14,919 nt of DNA from Hermodarchaeum sp048939595 (lineage in GTDB: Archaea; Asgardarchaeota; Hermodarchaeia; Hermodarchaeales; Hermodarchaeaceae), in contig JBHLPI010000049.1 of the NCBI GenBank assembly GCA_048939595.1, forward strand, positions 1-14,919, read 5' to 3'. The notes under the pieces are model-generated. The model ran no database searches. It worked only from the letters and a program-made list of their open reading frames with translations, and was not told the origin of the DNA. Positions 1-8,057 of this stretch are shown piece by piece. Within the stretch, counting starts at the first letter, position 1; each line of letters starts with the position of its first letter. The position numbers and the translations under genes are program-made.

Positions 1-183
1 AACCAGCAATCGATCGGTTTCGATAGAAGAAATCGGCTGGCGATATTGATTCAAAAGTCACTGCAGTAGTCATTTAACGCGCCTACTAATTTTCTCGTTC
101 TGTGTCACTTCTCCCAGGGACCGCCATGGAAGCAATTATGTGAACACCATAAACTTCTCAACTGCTGGTTAAAAAGTATCTGG
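1..183. other. Left-edge stretch without a recognised gene
   Basis: I see no credible reading frame, tRNA or repeat here. It lies downstream of the signal peptidase gene, which is transcribed leftwards, so it probably holds that gene's 3' end and part of whatever lies beyond the window edge. Confidence 0.5.
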
Positions 184-783
184 CTATTCGTGCTCTCCAG
201 GTTCACTTGTTTCGAGTTCTTCATCTCTTTTTTGTGGCGCTAGGTTTTCACATAGCAATGACGTTACAAAGAAAACTACTACCAAAACAATGATGGAGCT
301 GATTCCGTAGGGAGAGAGTAACAAGAGTGTTATAAACCCCAGATAGCGAACGCTACCAACCACTTTTGCAAAAATATCACTTTCTGTACGATACCAAGTA
401 TCATTTGCAGGATTATTATCGCCCTTCGTGATAAACCGAAGCTCCCCTGAGACATTAAGAATATCGATGATTCGATGCACAATGGGTACATCACGAGTAT
501 AACCAGGAATCGAAGAACCATTGTAGATAACGATATCTCCAACTTGTAGGGTGGATGGATCGATGGCTCGAACAACTACTAAATCTCCTCGATATAACGT
601 AGGCTCCATGGATTCTGATTCAACGGCAAGTAATGGTGAAGGCGTTTGGAGATACAACTGGAGACCTACACCTGTTCCCCAGACAATTACTAGAACAAGA
701 GTAATGACAATGATGTCTTCGGCGATTTCCCGTTTCCAACTTTTTTCATTCGTCAATCTAGGAGCCTCACCATTTTCGCTCAT
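184..783 (-). CDS. Archaeal signal peptidase I (Sec11-like)
   Basis: This is a membrane serine protease of family S26 that removes signal peptides from secreted proteins on the outer face of the membrane. The 199-residue product has a charged N terminus, a membrane segment at about 24-45, and the box SESMEPT at 56-62 with catalytic Ser58. VHRI carries His103, in the place of the bacterial general-base lysine, and the KGDNN box carries Asp122. This Ser-His-Asp set is the archaeal and eukaryotic ER type, not the bacterial Ser-Lys type. A second hydrophobic segment lies at about 148-177, followed by an acidic tail. The length is usual for archaeal members. The ATG at 781-783 gives a complete domain. 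The next gene is divergent across about 100 bases, so this one is probably transcribed alone. The family assignment is strong; the substrates are unknown. Confidence 0.93.
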   Translation of the reverse strand: MSENGEAPRLTNEKSWKREIAEDIIVITLVLVIVWGTGVGLQLYLQTPSPLLAVESESMEPTLYRGDLVVVRAIDPSTLQVGDIVIYNGSSIPGYTRDVPIVHRIIDILNVSGELRFITKGDNNPANDTWYRTESDIFAKVVGSVRYLGFITLLLLSPYGISSIIVLVVVFFVTSLLCENLAPQKRDEELETSEPGEHE

Positions 784-841
784 GATTTGAAGTATACATC
801 ACAGTAAAAAGGTATGCATATGAGATAGCATTCTACCTAAT

Positions 842-878
842 ACTTATTTTACAAAAGCTTCTGATAATCTTTGTTGGT
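842..878 (+). promoter_or_regulatory. Putative promoter and RBS of the 250-residue gene
   Basis: A TATA-like ACTTATTTTAC (842-852) lies about 35-45 bases before the ATG at 887. A GGTG (875-878) that can pair with the 16S 3' end sits 8 bases before that start. This predicts a very short leader. It is inferred from base composition only. Confidence 0.35.
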
Positions 879-886
879 GTGAGTAG

Positions 887-1639
887 ATGCATTTCATCAC
901 GAAAATCTTGAACAGTACTGTTGATGATATCGTGCACCGGAACTTCCTACGATATGGACGAGGGGAATACCCGGGGCCTGCTATTGAAATCACAGTTACT
1001 AAAGCAGGTAAGGTCAAGGTGCGTTCAACCTACATGTATCAAGATTTACCTGCAGCTGTCATGGTCTCAATGGTTCCTGTGGAAACAGTATCCTTGTCGG
1101 GATTAATTCTGGGCTATGAACCACTCGATGAAATCTTAACGGAATTGGGATTCAAAGCAGATCCATCTAAGAAAAAACCTCGAACTCTGTTGTATCAATC
1201 AAAAATAGCTGGTGACTATCTAACAAAGCAAATAGCGAATCTTTATGGCGATATTCAAGAAATAGCATTTGTTTTCTGTTCTCTGAACACCAAAATTGGC
1301 TGGGCACACAAACCCAAAACAAAAATCCCTTCTGCCCAAAAGGAACCGCCGCTAAGCAAACGATTGAAATTTTGCACAACAACTGTCCTTGATGGGAATG
1401 AGTTTCTAAATGAAGTCCTCAACCAACTAGTACCTGATTTCCTTGGAGATGTTCCTTCAGGTTTCTCAACACTTCAAATCAAAAACTCATACGACATACA
1501 GGACCTAATATTTCCGCCGGAGATGAAACAACTCAGTTCAAAAGAAGTACGGCTGAAAACAAAACGGAGTGGATTTCTTCATCGCACTCTTCTTGTTGAT
1601 GCTGAAGAGTTTACGAAGAAGCATCCCATGACGGTATAG
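887..1639 (+). CDS. Protein of unknown function, 250 residues
   Basis: I do not recognise this protein. It looks soluble: there is no signal peptide and no convincing membrane helix. The N-terminal 75 residues alternate polar and hydrophobic positions like a beta-rich domain and contain YGRGEYPGP at about 23-31, a glycine- and proline-rich loop worth testing for conservation. The middle holds a lysine- and proline-rich stretch (about 142-160) that may be a linker. The C-terminal part contains FPPEMKQL and ends in a basic segment. The ATG at 887 follows a GGTG site and a TATA-like element. The upstream signal peptidase is divergent; the small membrane protein gene downstream is on the same strand after about 95 bases and seems to have its own signals. 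The reading frame is long, with base use like its neighbours, so I take it as real, but I assign no function. Confidence 0.8.
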   Translation: MHFITKILNSTVDDIVHRNFLRYGRGEYPGPAIEITVTKAGKVKVRSTYMYQDLPAAVMVSMVPVETVSLSGLILGYEPLDEILTELGFKADPSKKKPRTLLYQSKIAGDYLTKQIANLYGDIQEIAFVFCSLNTKIGWAHKPKTKIPSAQKEPPLSKRLKFCTTTVLDGNEFLNEVLNQLVPDFLGDVPSGFSTLQIKNSYDIQDLIFPPEMKQLSSKEVRLKTKRSGFLHRTLLVDAEEFTKKHPMTV

Positions 1640-1733
1640 TTACAAAACGCAGTTTGTGAAATCCCCTAGACCAAAAGATAATTAAAAAGGTGAAGCAGTT
1701 CTCTCACCCTGATACTTACAGGTGTTATTCACC

Positions 1734-1937
1734 ATGCAATGGTCCTTATTACTTCCTTGGTATCCTGTTTATGGCGGACTCCTCATTGCCTTTGGCATTC
1801 TTCTTGCCATCTGGCTAGTGTATGTTGTTGAAAAAGCTCGCCAGCCTCCATGGGCAAAAATGATCATTGCTATTTTCTTAATTGCCATATCTGTAAGCTT
1901 TGGAATACACCTGATATTGGTTAACCTAGCGCTATAG
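1734..1937 (+). CDS. Small two-helix membrane protein
   Basis: From the ATG at 1734 this gives a 67-residue product. An in-frame GTG at 1722 would add four residues. I prefer the ATG because GGTG at 1721-1724 sits 9 bases before it as a ribosome binding site, and that same GGTG overlaps the GTG codon. The protein is almost all hydrophobic: one helix around YGGLLIAFGILLAIWLVYVV, a short basic loop (EKARQPPWAK), and a second helix rich in Ile and Leu at the C terminus. The basic loop between the helices suggests that it faces the cytoplasm. No family is recognised. A TATA-like ATAATTAAAAA lies at about 1678-1688. The gene ends 26 bases before the stop codon of the convergent SAM synthetase gene. 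Confidence 0.65.
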   Translation: MQWSLLLPWYPVYGGLLIAFGILLAIWLVYVVEKARQPPWAKMIIAIFLIAISVSFGIHLILVNLAL

Positions 1938-1963
1938 AATCCCTTGCAGACTATTGGTCCTTT

Positions 1964-3181
1964 TTAGAATAGTTGTGCCTTTCCCTCAAGGATAAGCTGT
2001 TGAACAGAACAAACATCCTCAAGCTCTGAATCAACAATGGCAGCAACGTTCTTTTCCACGGCACTCCACGCGGTCTTTTCGTCAGGAATGATTTCCGTAT
2101 AGGCAATTAATGGCTGGTCGATTGGATATCCGATACGTGTAAGAATTTTCACAGCGATTTCCAAGACTTTCGGCTCCTCCGCAATTACACGATCTGAAAT
2201 TCGTTGAGCTAATACATTGTAGATTTTACCGACATGATTCCTGGGATTCTTTCCGGCTGTAGCCTCAAGGCTCATCGGTCGACAGGGAGTAATCAATCCG
2301 TTAGCCCGGTTACCTCTACCCACACCGGCGTCATCTCCCATCTCCGCAGATGTTCCCGTTAAAGTGAGGTAATAGACACCCCGTTTCGGATCATCCGCAG
2401 AGTTAACGACAATACTTACATCTCGATCAGTAATTTTCCTAGCGTGATCAAGCACCGCGTCTCTGACATCTTTAAGAACACCATTATAATGGTCGGCATC
2501 AGAAACTAACTGTGCAATCATGGCCGCTGCAACAGTCAATTTGATGTCATTATCGGTGCGCAAGCCCATGACTTTAACATCTTCACCTACTTCAGGGTGT
2601 TTTTTCTTGAACTTATCTGAGTTAAGAAGCTGTTCTGTCTGGTAGACGATTTTTTCAGTTTCTGAAAAGGGGGCATAGGCTACACCAAAACTCGTATCAT
2701 TAGCCCGAGGAATATTATCAACAGCGTGGTCAAAGACATGTGTAAGGTCGACTGAACCTGGTTTAATTTTGTAATCCATTAAGACTTGTTCTGTTGGATC
2801 CAAGAATCGTAACGTGTTCTTTAATGTCTTTTTCATTGATTCAAGTGTAAGGGTTCCAAGAGGGATCCGTACCAAATCTTGCTTTTTGAATACCTCGGTG
2901 GTTGCTCGACCAACGACACAAATGTAGATTGGTTCGAGGAGTTCTCCTCCACCAAATTCCACTTGGGCGCGTCCGCCCGCTATCGAACCTTTATCGACGT
3001 TATGGTGGAGAATCCCACCAAAATTATCAATGTAATAATTACAGAGTTTTACGCCTACGTTCTCAACAACTGCATCGAGAATAGTATCTGGATGACCTTT
3101 TCCTTTTCTTTCAACAATTTCAAGGGATTGTTCTTCTATAGGAAGCGTAAATGCTTTGGTCACAGCGATGTTTCGTGACAT
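1964..3181 (-). CDS. mat: S-adenosylmethionine synthetase, archaeal type
   Basis: It makes S-adenosylmethionine from methionine and ATP, the methyl and radical donor for the whole cell. The product has 405 residues, the usual length of the archaeal family (COG1812), which is very divergent from bacterial MetK. Visible motifs are GKGHPD at 27-32 (nucleotide and phosphate site), HNVDKG at 60-65, FGGG at 76-79, and a long conserved block at about 275-320 that includes GDDAGVGRGNRANG and a glycine- and asparagine-rich stretch. The ATG at 3179-3181 follows a GGTG site (minus strand, 3188-3191). The gene is transcribed alone and faces a divergent unknown operon. Its promoter region holds a TATA box and a perfect palindrome, listed separately. 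The identification is firm. SAM made here would serve the radical SAM enzyme further along the window, among many others. Confidence 0.96.
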   Translation of the reverse strand: MSRNIAVTKAFTLPIEEQSLEIVERKGKGHPDTILDAVVENVGVKLCNYYIDNFGGILHHNVDKGSIAGGRAQVEFGGGELLEPIYICVVGRATTEVFKKQDLVRIPLGTLTLESMKKTLKNTLRFLDPTEQVLMDYKIKPGSVDLTHVFDHAVDNIPRANDTSFGVAYAPFSETEKIVYQTEQLLNSDKFKKKHPEVGEDVKVMGLRTDNDIKLTVAAAMIAQLVSDADHYNGVLKDVRDAVLDHARKITDRDVSIVVNSADDPKRGVYYLTLTGTSAEMGDDAGVGRGNRANGLITPCRPMSLEATAGKNPRNHVGKIYNVLAQRISDRVIAEEPKVLEIAVKILTRIGYPIDQPLIAYTEIIPDEKTAWSAVEKNVAAIVDSELEDVCSVQQLILEGKAQLF

Positions 3182-3232
3182 TAACTACACCTTAGTATCG
3201 CCGGCTTGGATGAGTTTCTGTTTTAAGAATTT

Positions 3233-3240
3233 CCTATATA
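3233..3240 (-). promoter_or_regulatory. TATA box of the SAM synthetase gene
   Basis: On the minus strand the sequence reads TATATAGG, about 55 bases before the ATG. This predicts a start near 3211 and a leader of about 30 bases that contains the GGTG site. A second AT-rich candidate (minus TTCTTAAAAC) lies at about 3220-3229. Confidence 0.5.
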
Positions 3241-3250
3241 CATCATCGAA

Positions 3251-3267
3251 TATTCGTCAGACGAATA
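3251..3267. promoter_or_regulatory. 17-base perfect palindrome, candidate operator
   Basis: TATTCGTCAGACGAATA has two perfect 8-base arms around a single central A. It lies just upstream of the SAM synthetase TATA box and about 115 bases before the start of the divergent unknown gene. The odd-length dyad between two divergent promoters fits a dimeric regulator. The regulator is not identified. Confidence 0.5.
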
Positions 3268-3319
3268 ATTGCCTCCTCACCCTTTGCCATAACACTTAAG
3301 CCACTCTAAACCTACTTGG

Positions 3320-3375
3320 TTATATCATCGTGGCTACCGAGCGGAAGAACTGCCTTAATGATATCGAGGAGTGAG
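3320..3375 (+). promoter_or_regulatory. Putative promoter and RBS of the unknown two-gene unit
   Basis: TTATATC at 3320-3326 is a TATA-like box about 55-60 bases before the ATG at 3381. GGAGTGAG at 3368-3375 matches the anti-Shine-Dalgarno sequence well and sits 5 bases before the start. Confidence 0.45.
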
Positions 3376-3380
3376 AAGGC

Positions 3381-4601
3381 ATGAGTCACTTTGTTGATGA
3401 AGATGAAATACGACGATTAAGTCGACGGATTGCAGAAGAATTTGAATCAACCTATGGAACGCTTGACGAGAAGGTGTCTCGTGTCCCTGACGATGCCGCT
3501 CTTGCCATAGCTGATGAATGTTGTGTTCATTTAGAGGTAGCCAGAGTGGCTTATCGAGTAATGCTGGATGGCGCCATACCTGACCCTAAGCCCTCCTGTC
3601 AAATTCTCATGCAAGAGTTTGATCGGCGAGCAAAACTGGGCAGTCCAGTCCCTGAAATTGATACTTATCAAAGGGAAGTGGCTGTGACAGAAGGAAAGTG
3701 GATAGAATATCTTTACGGTCAACTTAGTAAAGTGCTGTTGGCAGATCTTAGGAACTTAGTGAATCTTGAACGTACTATAGCTGATGAAATTGAACCCGCG
3801 AACGAGCAGGTAATCGCCGTTGTAGCACAACGAAGAAAAATCAATGAGTGCTATTTCCAACCCCTTATTGAACGATGGTTAAATGACCATGAAGGGGCAA
3901 ATATCGCCCTCGCAGCTCATGCGATAGCAGGAGGTCTCATCGGGTCTACGGAATCTGATATTGATGATGCAATTAACGGGGCAAGAGCCTCCTTACTCAT
4001 TAAACTGCGACGGTATGAACAATTTCTGAGCCAAGAAGATGATGAAGAAGAAGCCTCTCGATTAATGCAAAAAATACTTGGAGAAATTCAAGGTCTTATT
4101 AAAGAGGTTCAACGGCCAGTGGAAAATTCATCCCCGAATACGGCTGGTGAAATTCTCATAGAAGTTTCTCCACCTCCGCCTGAATCCATTGATGAAAAAC
4201 CAAAGTTTGGCTTCGTATCTGCTCCTTTTCCGACTCGACCTGTAATGGGTCCACCCATGCAAACTCCTTTAGATTACCTCGAACGTGATGTATGGCTTGC
4301 ATCGATGAAACCTCCTGATGAACGCGCTCCATTCTTACGTGAAAAAATCACCACGGTAACGGCTAATCTGATTGAGCAAGGAACCCCCCTTGATAAAATT
4401 GGAATGACAATCATCTTTGACTTGGACAGTCGTTTTTCTTGGGCTCGATCAAAGAAATCAGTAATTAAAAAGGAGCTTCGCGAAATCCAAGACATAGCTG
4501 GCGAGGATTATCGATCCCAGGTTGAGAATTATGTTCTTGAAAACCTCTTAGCCAAAATTCCTCAACTCCGATCAAAACAAAACCATAGTGACACTGAATA
4601 A
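3381..4601 (+). CDS. Protein of unknown function, 406 residues, largely helical
   Basis: I do not recognise this protein. It looks soluble and is mainly alpha-helical. The first 250 residues are charged, heptad-like helices, with an acidic run (SQEDDEEEA) at about 214-222. A proline-rich linker follows at about 255-305 (for example SPPPPESIDEKP and FPTRPVMGPPMQTP). The last 100 residues form a second helical region with a basic segment (WARSKKSVIKKELREIQ) and may be a separate domain. No catalytic motif, cysteine cluster or membrane segment is visible. A strong ribosome binding site supports the ATG at 3381. The next gene starts 16 bases after the stop on the same strand, so the two are very likely one transcript and may act together. 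The shape suggests a scaffold or nucleic-acid-associated protein, but that is a guess. Confidence 0.85.
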   Translation: MSHFVDEDEIRRLSRRIAEEFESTYGTLDEKVSRVPDDAALAIADECCVHLEVARVAYRVMLDGAIPDPKPSCQILMQEFDRRAKLGSPVPEIDTYQREVAVTEGKWIEYLYGQLSKVLLADLRNLVNLERTIADEIEPANEQVIAVVAQRRKINECYFQPLIERWLNDHEGANIALAAHAIAGGLIGSTESDIDDAINGARASLLIKLRRYEQFLSQEDDEEEASRLMQKILGEIQGLIKEVQRPVENSSPNTAGEILIEVSPPPPESIDEKPKFGFVSAPFPTRPVMGPPMQTPLDYLERDVWLASMKPPDERAPFLREKITTVTANLIEQGTPLDKIGMTIIFDLDSRFSWARSKKSVIKKELREIQDIAGEDYRSQVENYVLENLLAKIPQLRSKQNHSDTE

Positions 4602-4617
4602 ATCGAGTTGAAATATC

Positions 4618-5394
4618 ATGTCCGAACAGAATCCTCCACTTATCTGGGTCCTTGATTACGTCATTCCAGAATTTACGACTCTAGGTGAGAAGAAGACACT
4701 CCATGGAGAGCTGCTTATCGCGTCAAGACAATTATTCAGTTTTCTTCAGGGGGAAATTGTACGTTCTGCTTTCATTGGCCCTGGCGTCGTGAAAGGTCAG
4801 GTTCAAATCAAAGGACAACCAGTTGATGTAGAATATCTTGTTGGTGCTGTTATTTTTGATCCTACGAAAATGCGACCACGTGAACCGATTCCCGTTTTGG
4901 ACATCCTTAATCCTGAAATCCTTGATCCTCTTGAGCAAGCATCGGTTGAACAGGTCCAAGAGATAATTCGCACACTCGCACTCAAAAAGGGGTCTGTTGA
5001 AGACTCAGGCCAAATTCTTACTGTAACCACCGAAGGCGGCCTTCCCCGTACTCTAATTGCAGAACAACGGATTGTTCCTAAAAATATCACACTTGTATCC
5101 GGCTTGAAGAGAGCACGGTTCTTACTTGGTGGACAAAAAAATCGATTATACACTCCATTCAAAGAGGCTTTGGAGCGAAATCGGTTCAGTGATCCCAACC
5201 AAATCTGGACATTCCGCATAGACCAAAAGAGGTTCGAAGCTTTCAACCCCACCCAATTTGATGAATGGATTATTATTGAAATGCAAACTGACCCTATCAC
5301 CGCTTCAAATTCGAGCCAGGTAGTTGAATCTGAATTTAACTCAATTCTCACTTATTTACTAGGAAACCGTAAATACTTCATTTTTGAAGACTAA
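4618..5394 (+). CDS. Protein of unknown function, 258 residues
   Basis: This is the second gene of the unknown pair, 16 bases after the 406-residue gene. The N-terminal 85 residues look like an alpha/beta or beta domain (WVLDYVIPEF, then alternating hydrophobic strands). A helical region follows (about 105-125), then a beta-rich part with TTEGGLPRTLIAEQRIVP, and a C-terminal domain ending in YLLGNRKYFIFED. There is no signal peptide, membrane helix or known catalytic motif. No clear ribosome binding site precedes the ATG, so translation may be coupled to the upstream gene. Its TAA stop interlocks with the TAG stop of the convergent helicase in the four bases CTAA (5391-5394), so there is no room for an intergenic terminator. 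The reading frame is well supported; the function is unknown. Confidence 0.85.
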   Translation: MSEQNPPLIWVLDYVIPEFTTLGEKKTLHGELLIASRQLFSFLQGEIVRSAFIGPGVVKGQVQIKGQPVDVEYLVGAVIFDPTKMRPREPIPVLDILNPEILDPLEQASVEQVQEIIRTLALKKGSVEDSGQILTVTTEGGLPRTLIAEQRIVPKNITLVSGLKRARFLLGGQKNRLYTPFKEALERNRFSDPNQIWTFRIDQKRFEAFNPTQFDEWIIIEMQTDPITASNSSQVVESEFNSILTYLLGNRKYFIFED

Positions 5395-7967
5395 CCTTCA
5401 CTCATGAAAGGATTTTCTATCGCCTCAATGGTCTTCTTAGCGTTTTCAGCTAACTCATAGCGCCCGATGACTTCTGCCACCCGGTTGATACCTTGAAGGA
5501 TATGGACTTGGTTATCTAGGAATCCAAAGATGTCACCAGGATAGATGAAAAGCTCATACTCTTCGAGAAACGTAGCATTGATTTGTGACGGGGTAAGTCC
5601 GTGATAACGGAGATCCAACACCGCCTTTGACACATTCCACTGCCCACAATCACAGAATGGACTCTCGTTACAGCGACAATTGAAGAAATCGACGGTCCAT
5701 TTGCTAAACATCCGCAATACCCATCGGGGTAAGCGCTTTAACCGACTACTTCGCTTTGCGCTCATTAAATCCAATACAGCACCAGCAAATAACCGCGTGG
5801 CAAATCGGGTACGAAGGGCGCGTTCAATCTCACTTTGCAATCTCGGTGATAAATAGACGTTCCTCAAGGGCTCTATTACAACTGATAAATCATCTGCTGT
5901 ATCCTTACGATATTCTTGAATTGCTGCCACGTTTGAAGCTGAGAAATAGGAAATAGCCGTCGCACGACCCAACTCTGTGGGCATAACATCCTGCCCTTGC
6001 TGAATAGCTAGATCATGGCGTCGTAAAAACCGAAGCCCCTCTTGGAATGTCACGGTTCGTGAAAGAAGACGTTGATACGCATCATCAAGCTGAGTCCGAG
6101 AAATCACGTCATAACAGGATAAAGTTGCCAGCAATTGATCAACGGATTGCTCAAAAGTGGCTTCAGGGTGGACATCCTCAATGGGGTTATTCAATAAGTC
6201 TAAAGCAACCTCTTCTTCGGTCTTAGGTTCGTCCCCAAAATACCTTCGTCCAATCTCGGCTAATAGTACAGCTTTGCCGACATCATGCTTTCCCAATCGA
6301 CCAGCGCGACCAAGCATTTGAGTGAATTCACCAACACTCAAAGTCTTTGTACCCATCATCAAACTCTGAAAAATCACTGTACTTGCAGGAAAATCTACCC
6401 CAGCAGCCAAAGCCGCTGTTGTTACTACCACCGCTATTTTACCTGATGCAAAGGCTGTTTCCACCTGGTGACGCTGCGGATATGTCATCCCAGCATGATA
6501 GGCGCGAGAGGGAATCCGTTGCTTTTTTAGCTCAGACGCAATCGAATGAGTGCTTCGTCGTGAATTTGTGAATACAATCGTTTGTCCCTGAAACCCATAA
6601 GAGCTTTTATGCCTGAAATCTGCCTTAGTCAGATCAGCAATTATTCTGAGTTTATCTGATTCTGTAAGGACCATTATCAAATGCCGTTGTAGAGGTACCG
6701 GACGCCCACGAAGGATGACAGGAACTAGATTTAATTCTTGAGCTAACTCAATCGGGTTGCCGACGGTTGCTGATAAAGCAACCATTTGGGCTTTGGGAAA
6801 CAGCATGCGTAGACGAGTAATCAAACCATCTAATTCTGGCCCTCGATCCTCATCCGCCACCATTTGAATTTCATCAATAACAACAACACCTACATCCCCA
6901 AATTTGTCGCCTTTACCTGACCTTAGTAAATAATCAAATCCTTCATAGCTAGCAACTATGATATCTGCATCTGCAACATCATCATCCACGATAACAAGAG
7001 CTTCTTCTCCCACTTCAATTCCACTCATGCCAACGCGTATTGCTACACGTAAACCAAGAGGTTCAAACTTCTCCCTATACTCATGATATTTTTGATTTGC
7101 CAACGCAACTAAAGGTGAGAGATAGATGTATACCTTCCCTCGCATCGCGGCCTTGAGTCCCGCAAGCTCACCAACAAGGGATTTTCCACTTGTAGTATCA
7201 GAAACAGCTAATATTGATTGTCCTTCAAATAATCCAGCATTGATTGCTTTTGCTTGAATTGGTAGAAGAAACTCCATTCCAGCTTGTTCAAACACATCAA
7301 CCAGTTTTTTTGGAAGGGAAAGAGATGCAAGTGGAACCTTTACCTCGGGGTCTTTAACTGCTTGAATCTGATCATAAAGGGTCATAGCAGGATTTTTACT
7401 TGGTCGAAATTGGGATGAAAGAAACGAAGCAACTTTTTCTACCGATCGCAACTGTTGTAACATTGATTCAAGGCTACCGTATGCTCTTTTCGAAACATCT
7501 ACATCCATTGACTGAAGACGGTTAGTTAATTCTCGTGAAGCACATTTGTAACATACAGGCTGTCCTTCTAATTGATAGACTTGCTGTTTGCGCAGCATCG
7601 TCAAACGACCATCAGCAATACAAGAGCTACAAGCTCGAACGATCACTGGATCCTTTACCCCAAAGTCTCGTAGCATTCCTTTGAGTTCTGCTAAAAATGA
7701 AAAACGTGGTTGCCGTGGAATTGCGATATATTCGGCATTTCGAACCCAGTTCACAAAAGTTCGTGGATCAATTGGTCTGATACCACCTTTTTGAATCAAC
7801 CATAACTTCTCTGGACGAAGCCGTCCTTCTCTCATCTGAAATTGTACACGTGCTCGTAAAATTGGTAGATGCGACCGTTTGGGGCGAAACACTACAATAT
7901 AGGCCGCCATCTCTCGTTTCTTCTCCGGAAACAGGGCAAGACCAAAAGGAGGTTTCAAGGGGCGCAT
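5391..7967 (-). CDS. Archaeal Ski2-like superfamily 2 helicase (ASH-Ski2/COG1202 type)
   Basis: This is an ATP-driven RNA or DNA helicase of 858 residues. Helicase motifs in order: LLPIQ at 234-238 (Q-like motif), SDTTSGKS at 256-263 (Walker A), DEIQ at 365-368 (motif II), SAT at 399-401 (motif III), VFTNSRRS at about 465-472 (motif IV) and QMLGRAGR at 550-557 (motif VI). An N-terminal four-cysteine knuckle is formed by C113/C116 and C139/C142, a feature reported for ASH-Ski2, the archaeal Ski2-like helicase that works with RNase J. A second cysteine cluster (C764, C766, C772, C774) lies near the C terminus. The first ATG has no ribosome binding site. Met20 (ATG at 7908-7910) follows a GGAG and begins the recognisable sequence AAYIVVFRPK, so the true start may be 7910. 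The exact subfamily is from memory; a Hel308-like DNA helicase is the alternative. Confidence 0.9.
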   Translation of the reverse strand: MRPLKPPFGLALFPEKKREMAAYIVVFRPKRSHLPILRARVQFQMREGRLRPEKLWLIQKGGIRPIDPRTFVNWVRNAEYIAIPRQPRFSFLAELKGMLRDFGVKDPVIVRACSSCIADGRLTMLRKQQVYQLEGQPVCYKCASRELTNRLQSMDVDVSKRAYGSLESMLQQLRSVEKVASFLSSQFRPSKNPAMTLYDQIQAVKDPEVKVPLASLSLPKKLVDVFEQAGMEFLLPIQAKAINAGLFEGQSILAVSDTTSGKSLVGELAGLKAAMRGKVYIYLSPLVALANQKYHEYREKFEPLGLRVAIRVGMSGIEVGEEALVIVDDDVADADIIVASYEGFDYLLRSGKGDKFGDVGVVVIDEIQMVADEDRGPELDGLITRLRMLFPKAQMVALSATVGNPIELAQELNLVPVILRGRPVPLQRHLIMVLTESDKLRIIADLTKADFRHKSSYGFQGQTIVFTNSRRSTHSIASELKKQRIPSRAYHAGMTYPQRHQVETAFASGKIAVVVTTAALAAGVDFPASTVIFQSLMMGTKTLSVGEFTQMLGRAGRLGKHDVGKAVLLAEIGRRYFGDEPKTEEEVALDLLNNPIEDVHPEATFEQSVDQLLATLSCYDVISRTQLDDAYQRLLSRTVTFQEGLRFLRRHDLAIQQGQDVMPTELGRATAISYFSASNVAAIQEYRKDTADDLSVVIEPLRNVYLSPRLQSEIERALRTRFATRLFAGAVLDLMSAKRSSRLKRLPRWVLRMFSKWTVDFFNCRCNESPFCDCGQWNVSKAVLDLRYHGLTPSQINATFLEEYELFIYPGDIFGFLDNQVHILQGINRVAEVIGRYELAENAKKTIEAIENPFMSEG

Positions 7968-8057
7968 CGGACAACACGATTCAATACAGCTTTAGCTGAG
8001 AACTACAAGTAAGGCTTTTTAGTCTTATCTTACTCTTAGGTAGCAGGGGTCCAGAGA
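7968..8057. promoter_or_regulatory. Divergent promoter region, helicase and JAMM genes
   Basis: The gap has one clear AT-rich core, CTTTTTAG (about 8014-8021), which can be read as a weak TATA box in either direction. It would place starts near 8043 (rightwards) and 7990 (leftwards). No inverted repeat stands out. Confidence 0.3.

Noticed and set aside
1642..1657. Hairpin ACAAA-N6-TTTGT after the 250-residue gene as a terminator
   Set aside because: The stem is only five weak pairs and no T-run follows on the coding strand.
3182..3380. SAM riboswitch before SAM synthetase
   Set aside because: The inferred leader is only about 30 bases, too short for a known SAM aptamer, and no such fold is seen.
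4803..5351. 182-residue minus-strand open frame
   Set aside because: It lies wholly antisense within the 258-residue gene, has no ribosome binding site, and its composition is that of a shadow frame.
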